DNA of 51,210 nucleotides from Bacillota bacterium (GTDB lineage Bacteria; Bacillota; Dethiobacteria; DTU022; UBA8154). Shown here in pieces: positions 8,318-16,231 of this stretch; position 1 is the first letter of the stretch, and each line of letters opens with the position of its first letter. The notes beneath the pieces were generated by a model. It saw only the letters and a list, made by a program, of their open reading frames with translations, was not told where the DNA came from and made no database searches. The translations under genes and the position numbers were made by a program. The DNA lies in the NCBI GenBank assembly GCA_012798755.1, contig JAAZMP010000079.1, positions 1 through 51,210 on the forward strand, written 5' to 3'.

Positions 8318-9637
8318 CTAAACTAAAAATTTTAAGAATATCGACGCGGTGTAAAAATAGATCAGTAGGCCGGTTACATCTTTGATCGTCGTTACAAAAG
8401 GCCCGGCGGAAAGAGCCGGATCGATACCATAATAATTAAAAATAATAGGCACTACGGTTCCGATAAGCGCAGCAACGACAATCGTAAAAAACATGGCTAT
8501 GCCCACCACCAGGCCCAGGATAGGCAAGCCCTTCCACAGATAGGCGGCCAGCGCAATAACAGCCCCGTTAAATAAACCCATTAGCAAACCCACTTTAATT
8601 TCACGGCCAAGATAGCTTCGGGTGTCACTGCCTTTGATCTCCCCGGTGGCCAGGCCGCGAACAAATACCGTAGACGATTGTGTGGCAACATTGCCACCCA
8701 TATCCATTATCACCGGAATAAAAGCAGCCAGGACAACGATTGTCTCCAGCGTCACTGTAAAGGCTCCCACAACACTGCCCGATAAAAGCCCACCAAAAAG
8801 GCAAATTAACAACCAGGGCAATCTTTTGCGGGCCAAATCAATGGCGGGCGCCTCCGTAACACCGACGGTTTCGATTTCACCTGCGCCCGCCAAACGATAA
8901 ATGTCCTCGGTGGCTTCGGCTTCTATAACATCAAGAATATCATCTACGGTTATAATCCCCAGAAGCCGCGATTTTTCATCGACCACCGGAACAGCCAATA
9001 GATCATAACGGGCCACAATCCGGGCAACATCCTCCTGGTCCATATCAGTAGTAACGCTGATAACATTGTGGTACATTATTTCTTTCAGTGGAATTCCGTC
9101 TTGCGCGGCAATTAGATCCCGCAAAGAAAGAACACCGTTTAACCGTGCCCGGGAATCTACAATGTATACATAGTAAATGGTCTCCGCATCGGGCGCAACT
9201 TCGCGCAAACGGATGATCGCCTCTTCAACGGGTATATATTCCGGCAGGGAAATAAATTCTGTAGTCATGATACCGCCAGCGGTATCTTCAGGATATTTCA
9301 ACAAACCCCGGATTTCCTCTGCCTCTTCTTCGATGAGAGCGAGGAGTTCCCTGGCCTCCTCCGGTGGAAGCTCCCCCACTAAATCTGCAGCATCATCGAT
9401 AGCCATTTCCTTAAGAATAGCGGAGGCCCTATGCGCCGTCAGCAGCTTCAGCAAAGAAACTTGATCGAAATCTTCCATTTCTTGAATAATAAGAGCGGCC
9501 TTTTCATCCGAAAGAAGTTCAAAGAGTTCTATTTTTTGCTCACCTGTCAGCTCCTCCACCAAGTCCACAAGATCACTGGGATGCATGCCCTCTTTAACCT
9601 TGCGCAGTATTTTTTCCAAAGTCTGCTGAATGCTCAA
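8318..9637 (-). CDS. mgtE: MgtE, magnesium channel/transporter
   Basis: Homodimeric Mg2+ channel gated by cytoplasmic Mg2+ binding. The 439-aa protein has the N-terminal helical domain (PPEEARELLALIEEEAEE), a CBS-domain pair around residues 135-260, and a five-helix membrane domain ending with the family signature around YYGIDPALSAGPFVTTIKD. The start is TTG at 9637 behind GGGGGTG. A promoter lies about 50 bases upstream and a terminator downstream, so it is probably monocistronic. No M-box riboswitch fits in its short leader. Confidence 0.95.
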   Translation of the reverse strand: MSIQQTLEKILRKVKEGMHPSDLVDLVEELTGEQKIELFELLSDEKAALIIQEMEDFDQVSLLKLLTAHRASAILKEMAIDDAADLVGELPPEEARELLALIEEEAEEIRGLLKYPEDTAGGIMTTEFISLPEYIPVEEAIIRLREVAPDAETIYYVYIVDSRARLNGVLSLRDLIAAQDGIPLKEIMYHNVISVTTDMDQEDVARIVARYDLLAVPVVDEKSRLLGIITVDDILDVIEAEATEDIYRLAGAGEIETVGVTEAPAIDLARKRLPWLLICLFGGLLSGSVVGAFTVTLETIVVLAAFIPVIMDMGGNVATQSSTVFVRGLATGEIKGSDTRSYLGREIKVGLLMGLFNGAVIALAAYLWKGLPILGLVVGIAMFFTIVVAALIGTVVPIIFNYYGIDPALSAGPFVTTIKDVTGLLIYFYTASIFLKFLV

Positions 9638-9685
9638 CCCTTCACCCCCGCAACATCTATTGTTCCCCTAAAAAAAACTACGTCT

Positions 9686-9714
9686 ATTATAGCATACTCT
9701 TTTAGAAGATATAA
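9686..9714 (-). promoter_or_regulatory. Promoter for mgtE
   Basis: On the minus strand TTATAT (9709-9714) and TATAAT (9686-9691) are separated by 17 bases. The -10 is preceded by TATGC, an extended -10. It would start transcription about 45 bases before the mgtE start codon. Confidence 0.6.
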
Positions 9715-9735
9715 GGACGTAAGTTGTTTAAAACT

Positions 9736-9768
9736 CCGGCGCCAACGATGACAACCACCGGCGCCCGG
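9736..9768 (-). terminator. GC-rich hairpin between 6S RNA and mgtE promoter
   Basis: On the minus strand CCGGGCGCC pairs with GGCGCCGG (8 bp with one bulged G) around a 16-base loop and is followed by AGTTTT. The T run is weak. It lies after the 6S RNA and before the mgtE promoter, so a backup terminator that insulates mgtE is the simplest reading. Confidence 0.45.
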
Positions 9769-9892
9769 GAAAAAGGCCTTCATGGCAATTCGACACATAG
9801 CTTAACAGCAACAAATATAATACGGTACCTTTCAAGATCTTATTTACCGCCACTTGGCATGACAAAATAAAGATTTGCCCAAATAACTGCAA

Positions 9893-10098
9893 CCAAAATA
9901 AAACAACCCCACCGTGACGTATCGGCCGCTGTTTTGAACTGCTCTCCCGGCAGGTGGGTGCCCTCTTATATGCTTTATAGGTCCCCCGGCCGGGGGCATC
10001 TATGCCACACATAAAGTTAGGCTCCCATATAATAAGTGTTAGCTCAAAACTTTGGCGACTTTACTCGCACACAGTAGGGTGTCCTGTTTAAGTTTTTG
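9893..10098 (-). ncRNA. ssrS: Probable 6S RNA
   Basis: A structured RNA of roughly 205 bases is encoded just downstream of aspS, where B. subtilis carries 6S-1 RNA (bsrA). The closing stem is CCCUACUGUG (10070-10079) with CACGGUGGGG (9907-9916), ten continuous pairs including G-U. Inside it GUUUUGA pairs with UCAAAAC. An unpaired AU-rich stretch follows, then a long irregular hairpin capped by a CCCCC/GGGGG stem. This is the 6S layout of a closing stem, a large central bubble and a terminal hairpin. A strong sigma-A promoter precedes it, and TTGTTTTATTTT follows the 3' arm. 6S RNA binds the housekeeping RNA polymerase. The identity rests on structure and position, not on an alignment. Confidence 0.72.
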
Positions 10099-10102
10099 CA
10101 AT

Positions 10103-10134
10103 ATTATAATAGCATAAATAATGTTTTTGTGCAA
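10103..10134 (-). promoter_or_regulatory. Strong sigma-A-type promoter for the 6S RNA
   Basis: On the minus strand TTGCAC (10129-10134) is followed after 17 bases by TATTAT (10106-10111), which overlaps a perfect TATAAT (10103-10108). It begins 18 bases after the aspS stop codon, so the RNA has its own start site. Confidence 0.7.
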
Positions 10135-10151
10135 GGGAAAAATTCGACAAA

Positions 10152-11975
10152 TTATGTGTTCTTTGTAAAACTATCGGGCGCTGCCGACTTTTCTTTTTTA
10201 TTCTTTCTTAAACTAGTGGAAATATGCAGCTCTTTTAATTGCTTAGGCAAAATTGGCGCCGGTGCACCTGTTAAAAGACATGTCCCCCCGGCTGTTTTGG
10301 GAAAAGGAATGACATCCCTTATGCTTTTTTTACCGGCCATCAGCATGACCAAACGATCTAGACCGAAAGCTATGCCCCCATGGGGCGGAATCCCATATTC
10401 AAAAGCATTTAGAAAAAATCCGAACCTTTCTTCGGCTTCAGCAGCGTTCATGCCCAACATGTTAAAGATTTTTTCCTGAACTTCTTTTTTGTGAACACGT
10501 ATACTTCCCCCGGCTATCTCAACACCATTGTAAACTAAATCATAGGCCTGAGAACGAACCGCTAAAGGATCCTTTTCCAATAGATCCAGATCCTCGGTAA
10601 ACGGCGCGGTAAAGGGATGGTGGTTGGCAACATATCTTTTTTCCTCAGAATCATAAGCCAACAAAGGAAAATCAACAACCCAAAGAAAGTGATCTTCGTT
10701 TTCCGGCACAAGTCCCAACCTCTTGGCCAGGAAGATCCTCAACTGGCCCAGCACCTTCAAAGCCACTTCCCATTGATCAGCTACAAAAAGCAAAAGATCT
10801 CCGGGTTTACCCTGCATTCTTGCTTTGATGGCAGAAAGCTGGGAGGAAGTAAAAAATTTGGAAATAGGCGTTCTAAATCCATCTTCCTCCAGGATTATCC
10901 AGGCCAAACCTGCCGTTCCCCAGGATTTTACCAATTCTGTTAAGTCATCCAATTCTTTGCGACTGAAATGCCCGCACCCGCGTACATTTAGGCCTTTGAC
11001 CACGCCGTCTTTTTTTAAAACATTTTTAAAAACCCTAAACTCTGACTCCCCGGCAATTTCAGAAATATCGCCGATTTCCATATCAAAGCGGGTATCAGGT
11101 TTATCAGAACCAAAACGCTCCATAGCCTCCTTGTAGGTAATAATTTCCAAGGGAATATCTATTTCTTTGTGTAACACCTCTTTAAAAAGACAGCTTACAA
11201 GCTCTTCAGTTTCTATAATAACATCCCGGCTGGTGCAAAAGGACATTTCAATATCTATTTGGGTAAATTCAGGCTGCCGATCAGCCCTTAGATCCTCATC
11301 ACGGAAACAGCGTGTGATTTGAAAATATTTTTCCACCCCGGAAGTCATTAGTAATTGCTTAAAAAGCTGGGGCGATTGGGGCAATGCAAAAAAGCTGCCC
11401 GGGGAAGTCCGGCTGGGCACCAGAAAATCACGGGCACCCTCCGGTGTGCTGCGGGTTAACATCGGTGTTTCAATTTCCCAGAAGCCACGCTCATCTAAAA
11501 ATCTGCGGACAGACATCATGGTTTTATGGCGGATTTCTAAGGATCGCTGCATTTCAAAACGCCGTAAATCCAAAAAGCGGTATTTTAAACGCAAGTTTTC
11601 ATCGGTATCGATACCGTCTTCAATGTAAAAAGGTGGCGTCAGAGAAGAATTGTATATCTCCATATCTTCAGCCAAAACCTCTAATTTACCTGTGGCTATA
11701 TTGGGATTTACGGTTTCCGGTGAACGGCGCTTGATCGTCCCTTTTATGGCCAAAACATATTCGGGCCTAAGTTTTTCCGCCTGTTTAAAAAATGAAGCAT
11801 TCCCCTGAAAATCGAATACCACCTGTACTATTCCATAACGGTCCCGCAAATCAAGAAAAATAAGCCCGCCGTGGTCTCTTTTACCTTGCACCCAACCGGC
11901 TATAACCACCTTTTTATCTAAATCTTTTTCTGTTATCAGACCGCAATAATGGGTTCTTTTTAAACGCATATGCAT
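10152..11975 (-). CDS. aspS: Aspartyl-tRNA synthetase
   Basis: Class II enzyme that charges tRNA-Asp with aspartate. The 607-aa length and the large insertion (GAD) domain in the middle are those of the bacterial type. The N-terminal anticodon-binding OB fold is seen around VIAGWVQGKRDHGGLIFLDL. Motif 2 is seen as FRDEDLRADRQPEFTQIDIE and motif 3 as GIAFGLDRLVMLM near the C-terminus. Two ATGs lie six bases apart at the start (11975 and 11969); neither has a strong ribosome binding site. Whether it also charges tRNA-Asn cannot be decided here. Confidence 0.96.
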   Translation of the reverse strand: MHMRLKRTHYCGLITEKDLDKKVVIAGWVQGKRDHGGLIFLDLRDRYGIVQVVFDFQGNASFFKQAEKLRPEYVLAIKGTIKRRSPETVNPNIATGKLEVLAEDMEIYNSSLTPPFYIEDGIDTDENLRLKYRFLDLRRFEMQRSLEIRHKTMMSVRRFLDERGFWEIETPMLTRSTPEGARDFLVPSRTSPGSFFALPQSPQLFKQLLMTSGVEKYFQITRCFRDEDLRADRQPEFTQIDIEMSFCTSRDVIIETEELVSCLFKEVLHKEIDIPLEIITYKEAMERFGSDKPDTRFDMEIGDISEIAGESEFRVFKNVLKKDGVVKGLNVRGCGHFSRKELDDLTELVKSWGTAGLAWIILEEDGFRTPISKFFTSSQLSAIKARMQGKPGDLLLFVADQWEVALKVLGQLRIFLAKRLGLVPENEDHFLWVVDFPLLAYDSEEKRYVANHHPFTAPFTEDLDLLEKDPLAVRSQAYDLVYNGVEIAGGSIRVHKKEVQEKIFNMLGMNAAEAEERFGFFLNAFEYGIPPHGGIAFGLDRLVMLMAGKKSIRDVIPFPKTAGGTCLLTGAPAPILPKQLKELHISTSLRKNKKEKSAAPDSFTKNT

Positions 11976-12019
11976 TTTTGCCTGAATATAAGGCTTTGCC
12001 CCCTTCCCCTATTGTATCT

Positions 12020-13282
12020 TCATGCTTTCGCCGTTAAAATGTTCAGTGCCTCCTCAAAAGAAAGTTCTTGCTGTTCCCCTTTTAGCATATCCCTGAGCTG
12101 GATTACATTTTTAAGTTTTTCTTCTTTCCCCAGAATGATTACATGACGGAATCTCTTTCTGTGAGCAAACTTCATCTGTGCTTTAAGGCTGCGGTTTGCA
12201 TAATCGGCATCGGCCTTCAGCCCTCTTTCACGCAGGGTATAGGCCATCAACAAAGCCTTTTCTTTCAGTTCAGGGCTGCCGGTGGCCAGAAAGACTCCTT
12301 CCGGATCGCTTGTTTCCGGCGATGCCAACCCTTCTTCCTCCATGGCCAACAGTATCCTTTCCACACCCAAAGCCACGCCTACTCCGGGAACAGGCGGGCC
12401 TTCTAAGCTTTCGGCCAATTTGTCATAGCGGCCTCCACCGCCCAGTGAACCCTGGGGACCGGCATTTTCGGAAAAAAACTCAAAAGCCGTATTGGTATAG
12501 TAATCAAGGCCTCTGACAAGATGTGAATCGACATAATAAGGTACCTTTAAAACCTCCAGGAGGGCTAAAACTTCATTGAAATGATCCCGGCAAGGATCAC
12601 AAAGGAAATGATCTATTTGCGGGGAATCCTTCATAAGTTCCCGGCAATTTTTTATTTTACAATCTAAAAGGCGCAGGGGATTGAATTGGGCTCTTCTTTG
12701 ACAATCCCTGCATAATTGGGCAAGCCTTTCATCGGCATACTTTTTAAGCGCTTCCTGGTAAAAGGGCCTGCACTTTTCACACCCAACGCTGTTTATGTGC
12801 AGCTTCAGATTATTAAATCCCAACCCAAGGAAAAAATCCGCTGTGAATTTAATTATTTCTACATCGGCAGATGGTTCCTTTGTTCCAAAGATTTCAATAC
12901 CCATCTGGTAGAACTGTCTCTGCCGGCCGGCTTGGGGCCTGTCATAACGAAACATGGGCCCAAAATAAAAAAGCTTTACAGGTTGGGGAAGGTTGTGCAT
13001 CCCGTGTTGCAAATAAGCCCGGGTCACGCCGGCAGTACCTTCCGGCCTCAAAGCTAACTCCCGCCCCCCTCTGTCTTTGAAAACATACATTTCTTTTTCG
13101 ACCACATCGCTTTCTTCCCCCACACTGCGGATGAACAGTTCAGCATCTTCGAAAAGCGGTGTGCGAATCTCGTAATAGTTGTAAATATGACACATTTCTT
13201 TGAACCTTTCTTCCAGCAAATACCAACATAAGGTTTCTTGCGGGAGTATGTCCTTTGCTCCGCGAGGCGCTTTGATATTCAT
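12020..13282 (-). CDS. hisS: Histidyl-tRNA synthetase
   Basis: Class II enzyme that charges tRNA-His. The 420-aa protein has the N-terminal APRGAKDILP segment, motif 2 around FRYDRPQAGRQRQFYQMGIE, the histidine-binding LVRGLDYYTNTAFEF signature, motif 3 GVALGVERILLAM, and a C-terminal anticodon domain. A GGGTGGGGGC ribosome binding site precedes the ATG. It is cotranscribed with aspS, 44 bases apart, from a promoter at 13338-13366. Confidence 0.97.
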   Translation of the reverse strand: MNIKAPRGAKDILPQETLCWYLLEERFKEMCHIYNYYEIRTPLFEDAELFIRSVGEESDVVEKEMYVFKDRGGRELALRPEGTAGVTRAYLQHGMHNLPQPVKLFYFGPMFRYDRPQAGRQRQFYQMGIEIFGTKEPSADVEIIKFTADFFLGLGFNNLKLHINSVGCEKCRPFYQEALKKYADERLAQLCRDCQRRAQFNPLRLLDCKIKNCRELMKDSPQIDHFLCDPCRDHFNEVLALLEVLKVPYYVDSHLVRGLDYYTNTAFEFFSENAGPQGSLGGGGRYDKLAESLEGPPVPGVGVALGVERILLAMEEEGLASPETSDPEGVFLATGSPELKEKALLMAYTLRERGLKADADYANRSLKAQMKFAHRKRFRHVIILGKEEKLKNVIQLRDMLKGEQQELSFEEALNILTAKA

Positions 13283-13337
13283 GCCCCCACCCTTTCATAA
13301 AGCTTATCGCTCCATTTCCCTTGTTCAAAACGATTAA

Positions 13338-13366
13338 ATTATACCTTGATTTAAGTTTTACTGCAA
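13338..13366 (-). promoter_or_regulatory. Promoter for hisS-aspS
   Basis: On the minus strand TTGCAG (13361-13366) and a perfect TATAAT (13338-13343) are separated by 17 bases, about 55 bases before the hisS start codon. The leader is too short for a T-box and none of the T-box sequence motifs were seen. The rest of the 210-base gap up to dtd has only a short open frame without a convincing role. Confidence 0.75.
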
Positions 13367-13492
13367 CCTAGCCTTGATCTCCCCCACGACTAAAGTTTGT
13401 GTGATTCCGGGTTCAATCGAAGATGCCCCCTTTGGCAGCAGTTCTTACAATTTCTGATCCAACAAGGGATAGTGCCTCCATAAAAACAGTTA

Positions 13493-13942
13493 CTAAAAAA
13501 GTTTCTTGCTGTCTAACAAAATCGTCACCGGCCCTTCATTGTCGATGGCAACTTTCATTCTGGCCTGAAATTTGCCCGTGGCCACCCGCAGGCCTTTTTT
13601 TATCAACAGATCACAGAGCATATGATAAAGGGGTTCCGCTTTTTCAGGGGGAGCAGCTCCTGTAAAGCTGGGCCGCCTGCCCTTGCGGCAGTCACCGTAA
13701 AGCGTAAATTGGGAGACGCAAAGAATCTCGCCCCCAATGTCCTTGAGGGAAAGGTTCATTTTGCCCGTCTCGTCTTCAAAAATTCGCAACCCGGCAATTT
13801 TATCTGCAATATACCGGCAGTCATCGGCATCATCGTCTGCCCCGATACCGATAAAAGCAACCAAGCCGTTTTTGATTTCTCCTACGATTTTTCTTTCAAC
13901 TTCCACAAAAGACTTTCCCGATCTTTGTACGACGGCCCGCAA
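13493..13942 (-). CDS. dtd: D-aminoacyl-tRNA deacylase
   Basis: Releases D-amino acids, and glycine from tRNA-Ala, as a proofreading step. The 149-aa length is typical. It begins [15 protein letters not shown], contains the conserved [20 protein letters not shown] (SQxTLY) active-site segment and the [18 protein letters not shown] cross-subunit region, here read as [16 protein letters not shown]. It follows relA by 15 bases, its usual partner. Confidence 0.96.
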   Translation of the reverse strand: MRAVVQRSGKSFVEVERKIVGEIKNGLVAFIGIGADDDADDCRYIADKIAGLRIFEDETGKMNLSLKDIGGEILCVSQFTLYGDCRKGRRPSFTGAAPPEKAEPLYHMLCDLLIKKGLRVATGKFQARMKVAIDNEGPVTILLDSKKLF

Positions 13943-13957
13943 TTTATCACCAGCCTT

Positions 13958-16159
13958 TTAAGGGGATATTTGCCGCAGACTTTCCTCTTGGGCCGACTTT
14001 GTCCCGGCAAAGCGCCTCACAGAGAATACATCCTTTACTCTTTTTACCCTGTTCATAACATGCTGCAGATGTTCTAAGTCTTTGACCACCAAAGTAAGAT
14101 GCACAATTGCTATTTTATCTTTAGTAATGCGTCCATTTACAGCTGTAATATTTATTTTGCTTTCGCTTACGGCATGCATAACTTCTGTAAGGAAATTGGA
14201 ACGTTCCATGCCGGTAACTTCGATCTCCACAGGATAGGACAGATCGCTTTCCGTCTCCCAGAAAGCCTGCAGATAACGATCCTTATCTTCGGAAGCACGC
14301 AAAACATTGGGGCAATTGGCCCGGTGTATGGATATTCCCCGCCCTTTGGTTATGAATCCGACAATTTCATCCCCCGGTAACGGATTGCAGCATTTTGAAA
14401 ACCGGATCAGCAAATTACCGACTCCTTGAATCTTAATGCCTTCCGCGGCCCTATCCGCGCCTTTCCAAGGTTTTAATTCCACAGGGGGCAATTGTTTCTG
14501 TTCTTCACCAAACTTTTTCCGGTATTCTTCCTGAAGTCTGGTGATAACTTGTTTAAAAGAAACTCCTCCGTAACCTACGGCGGCGTATACATCTTCCTCC
14601 GAAAGAAGGTTAAACCTTCTCCCCACTTCTTCCAAAAGCTGGGCTTTGAGCAGAAGCCGCGGTTCTAAATGCTGCCTATGGATCTCCCTTTCCAAGATCT
14701 CTTTCCCCTTGGCTATATTTTCTTCGCGTCTTTCTTTTTTGAACCAGGCCCGTATTTTGGTTTTAGCTTGGGAACTTTTAACAGCATTTAGCCAGTCACG
14801 GCTGGGATTTCCCTGTTTACTGGTAGTTATCTCTACAATGTCACCGGTTTTCAGCTTGTATTCCAAAGGAACAATGCGGCCGTTAACCTTGGCGCCTACA
14901 CAATGGTTACCAACATCCGTGTGGATCTTGTAGGCAAAGTCCAAAGGTATGGAACCGGCCGGAAGATCTACAACGTCACCTTTGGGGGTAAAAACAAAAA
15001 CTTCATCGCTAAAAAGATCTATTCTTAAGTGTTCCATGAATTCATGCGCATCTTTTAAATCCTGCTGCCACTCCAACAACTGTCTTAACCAGGAAAGTTT
15101 TTCCTCAAATTCCCGATCATCTTTGACTTTTTCCTTATATCTCCAATGAGCGGCAATCCCGTATTCCGCCGTACGGTGCATTTCCTTGGTGCGTATCTGA
15201 ACTTCTAAAAGTTCGTTTTCTGCACAGACTACCGTTGTGTGAAGTGATTGATACATGTTGGGCTTGGGCATAGCGATATAATCATTAAAATGACCGGGTA
15301 TAGGGCGCCAAAGAACATGAACAATACCCAAAGAAGCGTAGCAGTCCCTAATACTGTCTACGATAACACGCACAGCGGTTAAATCATAGATTTGATCAAA
15401 ATCTTTGTCTTGAGTTTTCATCTTATTATAGATGCTATATATGTGCTTGGGACGGCCGCTTATATCCGCTGTAAGCCCGGCCTCATTTAATCTTTCTTTT
15501 AAAATCCCAATGATTTTATTAATAAAATCCTCTCTTTCTTGACGTTTTTTGGAAAGCTTATCCGCCAAGAAATAGTATTCCTGTTCATTAAGAAAACGAA
15601 AGGCAAGGTCCTCCAGCTCCCACTTGATTTTATAAATGCCCAGCCGATGCGCCAAGGGAGCATAGATCTCGAGCGTCTCCAAGGCGATTTCCTTTTGTTT
15701 TTCCGGTTTTAGATAGCAGAGCGTGCGCATATTGTGGGTACGATCCGCCAACTTAATAAGAATCACCCTGATGTCCCGGGCCATAGCCACGAACATTTTA
15801 CGCCACGTTTCCGCCTGATGTTCTTCTTTGGAACGAAACTCCATACGGCTAAGCTTAGTCACTCCATCTACCAAAGAGGCTGCTTCTTCCCCAAATTCCT
15901 CCTCTATTTCTTCGTAGCTTATGTGCGTGTCCTCAAGCACGTCGTGAAGCAAGCCGGTAACAATGGTAATAAGATCCAGTTCCAAATCGGCTAGAATGTA
16001 GGCTACGCCAAGAGGATGCGTTATATAGGGTTCCCCGGAAACCCTTTTCTGGCCGGCATGTGCCTTCAAGGCAAATCTGTAGGCCTTGCGAATAAGGGCC
16101 CAGTCTTCTATTTTGTTATTATATTTTTTAAAACGCCCCATTAATTTTTGCAGGTTCAA
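13958..16159 (-). CDS. relA: Bifunctional (p)ppGpp synthetase/hydrolase Rel
   Basis: Makes and degrades the stringent-response alarmones. Domains in order: HD hydrolase (HDVLEDT and RTHNMRTL), the synthetase domain with the GHFNDYIAMPKPNMYQSLHT segment, a TGS domain (VFVFTPKGDVVDLP), and a C-terminal ACT domain. An open frame continues to 16219, but GGAGGCGGGAG lies five bases before a TTG at 16159, giving 733 aa, normal for the family. It heads or shares an operon with dtd. Confidence 0.94.
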   Translation of the reverse strand: MNLQKLMGRFKKYNNKIEDWALIRKAYRFALKAHAGQKRVSGEPYITHPLGVAYILADLELDLITIVTGLLHDVLEDTHISYEEIEEEFGEEAASLVDGVTKLSRMEFRSKEEHQAETWRKMFVAMARDIRVILIKLADRTHNMRTLCYLKPEKQKEIALETLEIYAPLAHRLGIYKIKWELEDLAFRFLNEQEYYFLADKLSKKRQEREDFINKIIGILKERLNEAGLTADISGRPKHIYSIYNKMKTQDKDFDQIYDLTAVRVIVDSIRDCYASLGIVHVLWRPIPGHFNDYIAMPKPNMYQSLHTTVVCAENELLEVQIRTKEMHRTAEYGIAAHWRYKEKVKDDREFEEKLSWLRQLLEWQQDLKDAHEFMEHLRIDLFSDEVFVFTPKGDVVDLPAGSIPLDFAYKIHTDVGNHCVGAKVNGRIVPLEYKLKTGDIVEITTSKQGNPSRDWLNAVKSSQAKTKIRAWFKKERREENIAKGKEILEREIHRQHLEPRLLLKAQLLEEVGRRFNLLSEEDVYAAVGYGGVSFKQVITRLQEEYRKKFGEEQKQLPPVELKPWKGADRAAEGIKIQGVGNLLIRFSKCCNPLPGDEIVGFITKGRGISIHRANCPNVLRASEDKDRYLQAFWETESDLSYPVEIEVTGMERSNFLTEVMHAVSESKINITAVNGRITKDKIAIVHLTLVVKDLEHLQHVMNRVKRVKDVFSVRRFAGTKSAQEESLRQISP

Positions 16160-16231
16160 TTTATCTCCCGCCTCCGTGTAAAGCACATAAAAAACAAACC
16201 CATAAAATCTACCATTCAATATTAGTATAGA

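Noticed and set aside
9638-9735. M-box magnesium riboswitch before mgtE
   Set aside because: The promoter lies only about 45 bases before the start codon and the M-box sequence core was not found.
9728-10012. 94-aa open frame on the minus strand
   Set aside because: It overlaps the probable 6S RNA, has no ribosome binding site, and its composition is explained by the RNA stems.
13385-13492. Short frame (about 22 codons) between dtd and hisS
   Set aside because: No ribosome binding site and no recognisable family; may be a remnant but cannot be supported.
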